A DNA stretch of 5,847 nucleotides from Sphaerochaetaceae bacterium (GTDB lineage Bacteria; Spirochaetota; Spirochaetia; Sphaerochaetales; Sphaerochaetaceae), in the NCBI GenBank assembly GCA_016302165.1, contig JAEDOD010000102.1, positions 1 through 5,847 of the forward strand, given 5' to 3'. Positions 1-5,802 of the stretch are shown piece after piece. The position numbers and the translations under genes were made by a program. The first letter of the stretch is position 1. Each line of letters begins with the position of its first letter. Under the pieces are notes generated by a model, which saw only the letters and a program-made list of their open reading frames with translations, made no database searches and was not told the DNA's origin.

Positions 1-1370
1 GGGGAACAAGCTGGTCCTGCTCCCATGGAGTCTCCCGCTGGTACAAGGACTGCGGCTGCCACACAGGAGGAGAGGCAGGATGGAACCAGAAGTGGAGAAC
101 AGGTCTTAGGGATGCACTGAATAATCTTGGCGACAAAGTGGACTCCATCTTCAACAAGGAAGTGGATAGAATCTTCTCAGGCACCCTGGATAGTCATGAG
201 CTATTGAAGAAGGCGGGAACAGTATTCTGCGGAAAAATTGAGATGAAGAAATTTATAGAGGAGCTTCAAGTCAACTATGGATTCTCCGACCAGGACAAGA
301 CCCAGCTTTCCCACCTTCTTACCGGAATGAAGTATAAACACTTCTCCTTCACTTCCTGCGGATGGTTCTTCAATGAGATCAGTGGAATTGAGCCAAGGCA
401 AGACATAAAGTATGCCATCCATGCCATAACGCTGTTCCAGCAGTTCACCAGAGAGGAGCTGATGATTCCATTCCTCAATGACCTGAAGAAGGCAAAGTCC
501 AACATAAGGGAAATGGGAGACGGAATGCTTATAGCCCAGGAGGAGATCAAAGGTCTGGATGGAGATGTGGAGGCAGCAGTATACTTCTACATGAACACTT
601 CCATGGCAACTCCTGAAAACTGGAAAAGAAGATACGGCATATTCTATCTCAAGAATATTTCCACAGAAGACGGCAAGGAAGTCCAGACCACAGTTTCAGA
701 CACATCCACAGATGAAGAGTTCTCCTTCAGAATTCTTCCTGCCCTCACTATCGACAAAGGTATAAATCTCTACGTTACAAAGATAAAGGAAAGTGGTTTG
801 AAGCCAGAGATCTATCACATCACCAATGATGATATTCCCCAGAGAGTCCTGGACGAAGCATATAGATGGGTTGATGACGCCATGGTAAGCATTGACGAAA
901 AGACCCTGATCGACCAGATAAACTCCCTGAAGGTCTACGCAATGCTCCTTTCCCACAGCAAGGTGGGAGAAATGGATGCAAGACTTGTAGAGAACCTGGG
1001 AGTTGCAATGAGATGGATCAGAAGTCTCCTGAAGTCAAAGAAGAATTTCCAGCATGAAAAGACCATTGACATGATCAAGGACCTTATGTTCTTCATCCAG
1101 GCCTATGGCAGGGAAAATGAAATGGTAATGCTGGATGACCTTGTGGTACAGTCCATGGATACCCTATCCAAGATTGTCAGCGAAGATGGCCTCACGGAAA
1201 AGACAGCCCTTTCCATAATCTCTGTACTTTCAACCCTAAGGGAAGTCGGAAAGGAACCTGACCTGAGAAATCTTCAGAATCTTGTCTTCGAATTCTACTC
1301 AGGGAAGAAGGAAAAGAAGTGTCCGGAGGATCTGGCACTGAAAGTCTTCTCCCTTCTGAATTTCGGTTAA
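1..1370 (+). CDS. GH57-type glycosidase with DUF3536 region, C-terminal part (5' truncated)
   Basis: This is the last 455 residues of a larger protein; the frame is open from base 3 to the window edge. An apparent GTG start at base 138 is internal, because the 45 codons before it carry a family motif: TSWSC followed by HG, CGCHTGG and GWNQKWR at visible residues 2-32. A second hallmark, TSCGWFF followed by ISGIEP, lies at about residues 117-130. Both match, from memory, the GH57 (alpha-amylase/alpha-mannosidase-like) proteins with a DUF3536 region, which are usually about 800 residues long. The GH57 barrel and its catalytic acids would be in the missing N-terminal half, so activity cannot be judged here. 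The rest (about 130-455) is mostly helical and hydrophilic, with no signal or membrane segment visible. GH57 enzymes act on alpha-glucans; a cytoplasmic glycogen or maltodextrin role is inference. The gene is convergent with recN and ends 4 nt before a hairpin. Confidence 0.85.
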   Translation, partial: GTSWSCSHGVSRWYKDCGCHTGGEAGWNQKWRTGLRDALNNLGDKVDSIFNKEVDRIFSGTLDSHELLKKAGTVFCGKIEMKKFIEELQVNYGFSDQDKTQLSHLLTGMKYKHFSFTSCGWFFNEISGIEPRQDIKYAIHAITLFQQFTREELMIPFLNDLKKAKSNIREMGDGMLIAQEEIKGLDGDVEAAVYFYMNTSMATPENWKRRYGIFYLKNISTEDGKEVQTTVSDTSTDEEFSFRILPALTIDKGINLYVTKIKESGLKPEIYHITNDDIPQRVLDEAYRWVDDAMVSIDEKTLIDQINSLKVYAMLLSHSKVGEMDARLVENLGVAMRWIRSLLKSKKNFQHEKTIDMIKDLMFFIQAYGRENEMVMLDDLVVQSMDTLSKIVSEDGLTEKTALSIISVLSTLREVGKEPDLRNLQNLVFEFYSGKKEKKCPEDLALKVFSLLNFG

Positions 1371-1374
1371 GCAA

Positions 1375-1395
1375 AGAGGCCCGGTCAGGGCCTCT
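1375..1395. terminator. Bidirectional hairpin terminator between GH57 gene and recN
   Basis: A perfect 8-bp inverted repeat, AGAGGCCC and GGGCCTCT, with a 5-nt loop GGTCA lies 4 nt after the GH57-type stop and 8 nt after the recN stop on the other strand. The T-rich tails are short and interrupted: CAGTATTTCT on the plus strand and TTGCTT on the minus strand. Termination is therefore plausible in both directions but not textbook. It is the only hairpin between the two convergent genes. Confidence 0.7.
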
Positions 1396-1403
1396 CAGTA
1401 TTT

Positions 1404-3047
1404 CTAAAGCTGATTCTGAAGAAGAGCTCTGGCATGAGAAAGGGATATTTCGCTTTCGTCGCCACTAAGGATCCTTGCAATCTCCCTTACCCTATCCTCA
1501 CCTTCGATGAGGGAAATATGGGAGATTGTCCTGCCATCCTCCTCCTTTTTATAGACCTTGTAGTGTCTATGGGCTTCGCTGGCAATCTGGGCAAGGTGGG
1601 TGATGGTTATAACCTGCTTTTCCGATGAAAGCTCCTTAAGCTCCTTGGCAACACAGAGGGCAACCTTTCCTCCTATTCCTGCGTCAACCTCATCGAAGAG
1701 CATGGTATCTACACTACCTTTATCCTTCATGCTTACCTTCATGGCCAGCATAAGCCTGGAAAGCTCTCCACCACTGCTGGTGTTCTGGATAAGGCTGGTC
1801 TTCTCTCCCTTGTTGGCTGCAATAAGATATTCGATTTTGTCATTACCAAAGGGTCCTGGTTCATCCAAGGGCGTTACATCGATTCTGAATACAGCGCTTT
1901 CCATGCCAAGCCTTCTAAGGTTAGACTCAATACGGGAAGCAAAGGCAATGGCGCCTTCCTTTCTTTTTGCTGTAAGGATTTCTCCCTTCTTCAATAATTC
2001 CTTCCTCTTTTCCTCTACTTTCTTTTCCAGAGAGGAAAGGACTTCACTGCTGTCTGAAATGAATTCAAGCTTCTCCCTATATTCTGCCATAAGGGCAAGG
2101 GCCGCCTCAACAGATCCTCCAAAGCGCCTTCTCATTCTTTGGATTACTGAAAGACGCTGATTCATGAACTCAATCTCAGTTTCACTGAAGCTCATGGAGG
2201 AAAGATGGTCCCGGATAGACATCTGGATATCTTCGATTTCAATGGATGAAGACTCAAGACGCTCTGAATACTCGACAAGAGATGTATCCTTCTTTTCTGC
2301 CTTCCTTAGGCTGGAAAGGGCTTCGCTAAGGGAAGAAAGGGCAGAGCGGAGTTCATCTTGGCTTGAGGACAGGTTTTCTGCAATAAACTCACTGGAAGCC
2401 TGAAGAGACAGTTTCTCCTTCAGCTCCTCCTCTTCCCCTACTTTCAGATCTGCATCCTCCAGTTCCTTTAGGCAGAAAGCCATGTAGTCAGCCTCTTCAG
2501 CTCCCTTCTCAGATAGGCGCCTCGTCTCCTCCAGCTTCTCTTCCGCTTCCTTAAGGCTTCTGAAGGCATTTCTATATTCATCAAGAAGAATCAAGGATGA
2601 TGAAGCTTCATCCAGCACATGCCTCAAAACTTCATTCTTCATCAGTGACTGGTGGGCATGCTGGCTGGATACATCCACCAGAAGCATTCCCAGCTCCTCC
2701 CCTTCACTTCTGTTGAGGGCTGTTCCATTGACACTGAAGGAGCTTCTGCCGTTGGTGCGTATGACCCTTCTAAGTACAAGCTCATCCTCTTCGCATTCTA
2801 TTTCATGGTCTTTGCACCAATCTCTCACCACAGGAGAAATGGAGAAAGTCCCTGAAACTTCAGCCATGTCTGAGCCCTTTCTTACAGCTTCCTTATCAGC
2901 CTTCTGGCCAAGAAGCAGGCCTAAGGCTCCAAGTATTATGGATTTTCCACTTCCTGTCTCACCTGTAAGGACGGTAAGGCCATCTGTGAATTCCAGATCC
3001 AGCTTATCTATAAGTACATAGTTTCTTACATGAAGGCTCTCAAGCAT
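1404..3047 (-). CDS. recN: DNA repair protein RecN
   Basis: RecN is a cytoplasmic SMC-like ATPase that acts early in recombinational repair of double-strand breaks. The 547-residue length is normal for the family (about 550). The N-terminal ATPase half has Walker A GETGSGKS at 29-36 and the RecN-type motif SSQHAHQSL near 127-135. A long charged region at about 155-365, rich in Glu, Lys and Ser, is the expected coiled-coil arm. The C-terminal half has the ABC signature NTSSGGELSR at 422-431, Walker B TMLFDEVD at 448-455, and the switch-histidine segment TITHLAQIAS at 481-490. All key residues are present, so it should be active. The ATG is supported by an upstream GGAG and by homology starting at residue 1 (MLESLHVRNYVLID). 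It overlaps the nadK end by 8 nt and is the last gene of the leftward operon. I see no LexA-type box at its start. Confidence 0.97.
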   Translation of the reverse strand: MLESLHVRNYVLIDKLDLEFTDGLTVLTGETGSGKSIILGALGLLLGQKADKEAVRKGSDMAEVSGTFSISPVVRDWCKDHEIECEEDELVLRRVIRTNGRSSFSVNGTALNRSEGEELGMLLVDVSSQHAHQSLMKNEVLRHVLDEASSSLILLDEYRNAFRSLKEAEEKLEETRRLSEKGAEEADYMAFCLKELEDADLKVGEEEELKEKLSLQASSEFIAENLSSSQDELRSALSSLSEALSSLRKAEKKDTSLVEYSERLESSSIEIEDIQMSIRDHLSSMSFSETEIEFMNQRLSVIQRMRRRFGGSVEAALALMAEYREKLEFISDSSEVLSSLEKKVEEKRKELLKKGEILTAKRKEGAIAFASRIESNLRRLGMESAVFRIDVTPLDEPGPFGNDKIEYLIAANKGEKTSLIQNTSSGGELSRLMLAMKVSMKDKGSVDTMLFDEVDAGIGGKVALCVAKELKELSSEKQVITITHLAQIASEAHRHYKVYKKEEDGRTISHISLIEGEDRVREIARILSGDESEISLSHARALLQNQL

Positions 3048-3894
3048 TTCTCATGTCTCCTGCCCAATGCAGCTTCTCTCTGATGACTTCCGTAAAGTTT
3101 CTCTTGGTGGAATGGATAAGCCTCAGCCTCTTTGAGCTCATTTCAACTATGATCTTGTCGTTGGCCTTCAGCTCATAGTAGATCTGGCCGTCCACTGTCA
3201 ATACGATATCTGTTCGCTGATGCTCCAGTACTTCCAGCACTATTTCCTTCTCTCCTGTTACCACAGGTCTATTTGAAAGGGTGAATGGACAGATAGGAGT
3301 AATGATCAGGGCTCTCATTTCTGCATCAAGAATCGGGCCACCGGAAGCCAAGGAATATCCTGTACTACCTGTAGGAGTTGCAACAATCATACCGTCACAG
3401 CGGAAGTTACCGGCAAAGGTCTTGTCCATACTGAGACCAAGATTGATGACCTTTGCAATACCGGAGGAGCATATTACAGCTTCGTTCAGCCCACGGGAGA
3501 AGAAAACTTCCTCACCATTCCTGTATACCGAAACCTTCAGCATAAGTCTTTTGGAAACGTTGTCAGCTCCAGAGAGGTATGCATCAAGGCTTTCCTTCCA
3601 CTCGGATTTTTCAATTTCAGTGATATATCCGAAAGTTCCAAGGTTTACTGGAAGCACAGTGGTTCCATATGGAGCTGCGCACCGTGCTGCATACAGCACA
3701 GTTCCATCACCCCCAAGAGCAATGATAAGGTCCACAGAATCTCCAATGTCCATGGTACCTTCTGTGGACTCTATGAAAAGTGTCTGTACCTTAATACCCT
3801 TGGCAACAAGGTATTCTTCAATCTCTCCTGCAACATCCTTGCTTTCGCTTTTGATCTCTGGCGCTATGATGAGAACTTTCTTTACTCTGGACAT
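3040..3894 (-). CDS. nadK: NAD kinase
   Basis: This enzyme phosphorylates NAD to NADP using ATP or polyphosphate and is the only route to NADP in most bacteria. The 284-residue protein carries the family motifs in order. GGDGT is at 61-65, with catalytic Asp63. NLGTFGYITE is at 84-93 and NE at 137-138. The nucleotide-binding stretch with TPTGSTGY is at 173-180, followed by GGPI at 185-188. The CPFTLSNRP segment is at 202-210 and VDGQ at 234-237. Nothing essential is missing. The variant NLGTFGYITE resembles treponemal NAD kinases as I remember them, which is the main taxonomic hint in the window. The ATG follows GAGGTGA, which overlaps the stop of the preceding gene; the gap between the genes is 3 nt. 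Pairing of nadK with recN also occurs in Firmicutes, often with argR between; argR is absent here. Confidence 0.97.
   Translation of the reverse strand: MSRVKKVLIIAPEIKSESKDVAGEIEEYLVAKGIKVQTLFIESTEGTMDIGDSVDLIIALGGDGTVLYAARCAAPYGTTVLPVNLGTFGYITEIEKSEWKESLDAYLSGADNVSKRLMLKVSVYRNGEEVFFSRGLNEAVICSSGIAKVINLGLSMDKTFAGNFRCDGMIVATPTGSTGYSLASGGPILDAEMRALIITPICPFTLSNRPVVTGEKEIVLEVLEHQRTDIVLTVDGQIYYELKANDKIIVEMSSKRLRLIHSTKRNFTEVIREKLHWAGDMRNA
3057..3060 (-). promoter_or_regulatory. recN ribosome-binding site inside the nadK 3' end
   Basis: On the minus strand GGAG stands 9 nt before the recN ATG and is read as the GGA GAC codons of nadK. The nadK stop TGA (3042-3040) lies downstream of the recN start, so ribosomes finishing nadK pass over the recN start. 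This favours translational coupling. Confidence 0.7.
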
Positions 3895-3897
3895 GTT

Positions 3898-4932
3898 TCA
3901 CCTCAAAATTCCTATGACCTTCTGTACAGTAGCCACCTCTCCTGCAGACAGGAAGGGATATAGTGGGAAGCTTACGCCTCTTGAAAGAGCAGGAACAGCC
4001 TTAGGGAATCTGTCAAATCGATCCTGGTAGCGGGCTCCTATGGCCTTTGAAAAGGTTTTTCTGATGGTAACCTGATATTTTTGGGCAAGCTGTATGGCTT
4101 CGTCAGGCCTATCGTTGATTATGCAGCAGAATCCATATCCATTCACTTCCAGGTCAATGCCTCCAGAGCCGAAGACCTTAACCCTATTCCTTTTCCTTGC
4201 TTCATCCAGATAGATGTCATATATGGAAGATCTACGCTGGACAATGGAAGGAAGCTTATCGAGCTGGACAATACCTAGGGCTGCATTCATGTCAGCAAGC
4301 TCAATGAAAGGAGAATAATCTGAAACTTCCTTCTTCATAATTGAGAGATATTCCTCATTGTCTGAAAGAAGCACAGCGCCACCGGCTGTGGATACAATGG
4401 AGTCCTCCTCTGTGGCCGCTATGACTATATCCCCTATTACTCCAGGCTTAATGGAGGAGTATGCGCTTCCGATGCTTTCAGTTATATCTTCTATGACAGG
4501 AATGCCTATAGCTTTAATGGACTCCATACTGGAAGGCAAAAGTCCAAGAGGCTCAAAATAAAGCACAGCCTTTACGCCTTTGTCCAGCCCAGCCTTCACA
4601 GCTTCTGAGTCGACCATCATTTCATCATCCACATCCACCAGATATGGCTTTATTCCATTTCTTCTGAAGGCTTCACTGTAGATTTCAGGGGAAAGAACGC
4701 TTATGGCACAGCTGTCTCCTTCCTCCAGTCCAAGGCACTTCAGGGCCAGGCCCACAGCATCAATAAAGGAACGGAGGGCTACTCCATCCTTCTTTCCGGC
4801 ATAGGAGGAGAATGCTTTAATGAAAGCTTTCTTCCTATCTCCGGGACCTATCTTCTCATCTACCATTGTCTGCAAGACTGCATCCATGTCCTTACGGAAT
4901 AGTGCAGGCTTCTGAAACTTTATTGAGGCCAT
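3898..4932 (-). CDS. DegT/DnrJ/EryC1/StrS-fold protein lacking the PLP lysine (probable pseudo-aminotransferase)
   Basis: The 344-residue protein has the layout of sugar aminotransferases of the DegT family. GPGDRKKAF is near 29-37, the large-domain segment RNGIKPYLVDVD at 91-102, VIEDITESIGSAY at 146-158, and GD at 167-168. Next come AGGAVLLSD at 183-191, the helix MNAALGIVQLDKLP at 215-228, and a C-terminal SFPLYPFLSAGEV at 321-333. Asp149, which in the family contacts the PLP pyridine nitrogen, is kept. The lysine that forms the Schiff base is missing: the usual S-F-H-x-T-K-x-x-x-x-G-E-G-G stretch reads AATEEDSIVSTAGG, with Asp177 at the lysine position and no lysine from 163 to 199. The phosphate-binding S/N-G-T before the first helix is also absent (RSFIDA, 54-59). 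Catalysis as a transaminase is therefore unlikely; a structural, regulatory or ligand-binding role is inference. It is the first gene of the operon with nadK and recN. The ATG lacks a Shine-Dalgarno sequence (see promoter). Confidence 0.85.
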   Translation of the reverse strand: MASIKFQKPALFRKDMDAVLQTMVDEKIGPGDRKKAFIKAFSSYAGKKDGVALRSFIDAVGLALKCLGLEEGDSCAISVLSPEIYSEAFRRNGIKPYLVDVDDEMMVDSEAVKAGLDKGVKAVLYFEPLGLLPSSMESIKAIGIPVIEDITESIGSAYSSIKPGVIGDIVIAATEEDSIVSTAGGAVLLSDNEEYLSIMKKEVSDYSPFIELADMNAALGIVQLDKLPSIVQRRSSIYDIYLDEARKRNRVKVFGSGGIDLEVNGYGFCCIINDRPDEAIQLAQKYQVTIRKTFSKAIGARYQDRFDRFPKAVPALSRGVSFPLYPFLSAGEVATVQKVIGILR

Positions 4933-4935
4933 ACA

Positions 4936-4951
4936 TTTATGGTATCATAAA
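4936..4951. promoter_or_regulatory. Inverted repeat over the -10 region
   Basis: This is a perfect 6-bp inverted repeat with a 4-bp centre, TTTATG-GTAT-CATAAA. It contains the leftward -10 TATGAT and, on the plus strand, TATCAT (4943-4948), which could serve as a weak rightward -10, although no good -35 precedes it. It is a candidate operator or an overlapping divergent promoter core. Confidence 0.4.
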
Positions 4952-4972
4952 GAAAGAACTTTTGTATGTCCT
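4944..4972 (-). promoter_or_regulatory. Promoter of the degT-like/nadK/recN operon
   Basis: On the minus strand, -35 AGGACA (4972-4967, 4 of 6 matches) and -10 TATGAT (4949-4944, 5 of 6) are separated by exactly 17 nt. The predicted transcript start is near 4937, about 5 nt before the ATG at 4932. That leaves no room for a Shine-Dalgarno sequence, and none is seen. Both elements lie inside perfect inverted repeats. Confidence 0.55.
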
Positions 4973-4983
4973 CAATAGGACAT
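4966..4983. promoter_or_regulatory. Inverted repeat over the leftward -35 and before the rightward RBS
   Basis: This is a perfect 7-bp inverted repeat with a 4-bp centre, ATGTCCT-CAAT-AGGACAT. It covers the -35 of the leftward promoter and ends 4 nt before the GGAGG of the rightward gene. It could be a protein operator controlling both genes, or an RNA hairpin next to the ribosome-binding site. Its centre is 31 bp, about three helical turns, from the centre of the other repeat. Confidence 0.45.
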
Positions 4984-4987
4984 TTTT

Positions 4988-4992
4988 GGAGG
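4988..4992 (+). promoter_or_regulatory. Ribosome-binding site of the DUF5714-like gene
   Basis: GGAGG stands 4 nt before the ATG at 4997 and 10 nt before a second in-frame ATG at 5003. One spacing is slightly short and the other slightly long, so the true start could be either; the protein would differ by only two residues. Confidence 0.75.
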
Positions 4993-4996
4993 AACA

Positions 4997-5557
4997 ATGA
5001 ATATGGAAGAAAAGTACAGCAAGATATTGCCATTACTTCTATCATCCACAGCAACAGATCCAATTGAAATACAGAATTCAATCATGAATGAAAGCTTTGT
5101 TTCTCCCAACGGCCCTGAGCATCACTTCATCGACGGTGGCTCATTTCTTGCAGCAATCAGAAATAGCGGATATTCAATTGACCTGGAAGAATGTCTAGAT
5201 AAACTTATGGAAAGATCATTGAAGATGCCAGGTGCCATGTGTGGTCTATGGGGAGTATGCGGTGCTGCAGCCAGTCTTGGTGCTGCCCTTTCCATATTGA
5301 ACTGTACAAGCCCTCTTTCAACAGACAATGGCTACAAGGACAACATGGAGCTTACATCCTCCATCATCTCAAGAATGAGCTCAATCGGAGGTGCCAGGTG
5401 CTGCAAGCGTAACGCATACATCTCTCTCCAGATTGCAACTGGATTTGTAAGGGAGAAGTATGGCATTGAAATCAACATTGATAAGCCCATAGTCTGCTCA
5501 TATAGCCAAAATAATAGAGACTGCATAGGAAACAGGTGCCCATACCATAAGAAATAA
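4997..5557 (+). CDS. DUF5714-like cysteine-rich protein of unknown function
   Basis: The 186-residue soluble protein has no signal peptide or membrane helix. Nine cysteines stand at 66, 82, 88, 103, 135, 136, 167, 176 and 181. The core motif PGAMCGLWGVCGA is at 78-90, followed by SPLST (105-109), GGARCCKRNAY (131-141), and a C-terminal IVCSYS...RDCIGNRCPYH (165-184). This pattern fits my memory of DUF5714, found in anaerobic bacteria and methanogens. The paired and spaced cysteines and His42/His43/His184 suggest a metal or Fe-S site or redox thiols, but no function is established that I can name. The N-terminal 40 residues are less distinctive. It is divergent from the degT-like/nadK/recN operon across 64 bp, and convergent with the 5S gene, whose 3' end is 35 nt from its stop codon. 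Confidence 0.85.
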   Translation: MNMEEKYSKILPLLLSSTATDPIEIQNSIMNESFVSPNGPEHHFIDGGSFLAAIRNSGYSIDLEECLDKLMERSLKMPGAMCGLWGVCGAAASLGAALSILNCTSPLSTDNGYKDNMELTSSIISRMSSIGGARCCKRNAYISLQIATGFVREKYGIEINIDKPIVCSYSQNNRDCIGNRCPYHKK

Positions 5558-5563
5558 AACATC

Positions 5564-5584
5564 TGTTCAGTTAAAAATTGAACA
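5564..5584 (+). other. Hairpin between the DUF5714-like gene and 5S rRNA
   Basis: In plus-strand RNA, TGTTCAGTT pairs with AATTGAACA around an AAA loop: 9 bp with one G-U pair. It is followed by A residues rather than T, so it is not a standard intrinsic terminator. It may protect the 3' end of the mRNA, or help stop transcription before the antisense of the 5S gene. In minus-strand RNA the same stem has one A-C mismatch. Confidence 0.4.
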
Positions 5585-5591
5585 AAAAAAA
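5584..5591 (-). terminator. T8 run ending the complete 5S gene
   Basis: On the minus strand, eight T residues directly follow the 3' strand of 5S helix I (GGTGCCTGA). The helix plus the U-run can act as an intrinsic terminator. The upstream 5S copy has the same arrangement. Confidence 0.6.
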
Positions 5592-5704
5592 TCAGGCACC
5601 TACCTACTCTCCCGCAGACGAACTGCAGTACCATCGGCGCGAGAGCGTTTTACTTCCGTGTTCGGGATGGGAACGGGTATTTCCACTCTACTATGGACAC
5701 CTGA
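5592..5704 (-). rRNA. rrf: 5S ribosomal RNA, complete
   Basis: 5S rRNA sits in the central protuberance of the 50S subunit. Read on the minus strand, the 113-nt segment has the conserved core CCCGTTCCCATCCCGAACAC followed by GGAAG (loop B/helix III region), then CGCCGATGGTACTG and GGGAGAGTAGGT. The ends pair as helix I: TCAGGTGTC at 5704-5696 with GGTGCCTGA at 5600-5592, nine pairs including three G-U. Helix IV is CUGCAG/CUGCGG closing a UUCGU loop. Length and folding fit a functional gene. Exact ends are set by helix I and may differ by a base or two. It lies downstream of a second, partial 5S copy and has a possible promoter of its own. Confidence 0.95.
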
Positions 5705-5722
5705 ACATTCATTAGAGGGCCC

Positions 5723-5751
5723 ATTAAGAGCCATCCAAGAATATGTCTCAA
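5723..5751 (-). promoter_or_regulatory. Possible promoter for the complete 5S gene
   Basis: On the minus strand, -35 TTGAGA (5751-5746, 5 of 6) and -10 CTTAAT (5728-5723, 4 of 6) are 17 nt apart. The predicted start near 5716 is about 12 nt before mature 5S. A/T-rich ATTATATATA just upstream resembles an UP element, as seen at rRNA promoters. The -35 lies inside a palindrome, so the match may be partly accidental. Confidence 0.3.
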
Positions 5752-5758
5752 TTGAGAC
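5745..5758. repeat. 14-bp perfect palindrome in the 5S-5S spacer
   Basis: GTCTCAATTGAGAC is a perfect palindrome. In RNA it could form a 5-bp stem with an AAUU loop in the precursor between the two 5S copies, possibly a processing site. As DNA it could be a protein site overlapping the proposed -35. Confidence 0.4.
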
Positions 5759-5769
5759 TATATATAATC

Positions 5770-5785
5770 TTCAGCTTTTGCTGAA
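5770..5785. repeat. Short hairpin in the 5S-5S spacer
   Basis: This is a perfect 6-bp inverted repeat, TTCAGC and GCTGAA, around four T (four A on the minus strand). It lies 9 nt past the T8 run of the partial 5S copy. It may be a back-up terminator element or a processing stem; no T-run follows on the minus strand. Confidence 0.4.
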
Positions 5786-5794
5786 TAAATGCAT

Positions 5795-5802
5795 AAAAAA
5801 AA
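5795..5802 (-). terminator. T8 run ending the partial 5S copy
   Basis: On the minus strand eight T directly follow the 3' end of the second 5S copy (GCTGCCAGC), the same layout as after the complete copy. If it works, most rRNA transcripts would stop here and the complete 5S copy would need its own promoter. Confidence 0.5.

Noticed and set aside
138..140. GTG at 138 as the start of the rightward GH57-type gene
   Set aside because: The frame is open to the window edge, and the 45 codons upstream encode conserved family residues (HG, CGCHTGG, GWNQKWR), so the start is outside the window.
1600..2160. Plus-strand open frame of 186 codons opposite recN
   Set aside because: It lies wholly inside recN, which has all its motifs. 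Its serine-rich translation is the reverse-strand shadow of recN codons.
3281..4030. Plus-strand open frame of 249 codons opposite nadK
   Set aside because: It spans nadK and the junction with the degT-like gene on the opposite strand, has no RBS or recognisable motif, and is a shadow.
4892..4936. Out-of-frame ATG 4 nt upstream of the degT-like start, opening a 14-codon mini-frame
   Set aside because: It has no RBS and no distinctive peptide (starts MYGLNKV). It would be noise unless 5' mapping shows that ribosomes use it; possible interference with a leaderless start cannot be judged.
5332..5634. Minus-strand open frame of 100 codons running from within the complete 5S gene into the DUF5714-like gene
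   Set aside because: It overlaps a clear rRNA gene and a clear protein gene, and its translation has no family resemblance.
5763..5768. Perfect TATAAT on the plus strand in the 5S spacer
   Set aside because: No acceptable -35 lies 15-19 nt upstream, and it would only drive RNA antisense to 5S. The sequence is part of an A/T-rich run.
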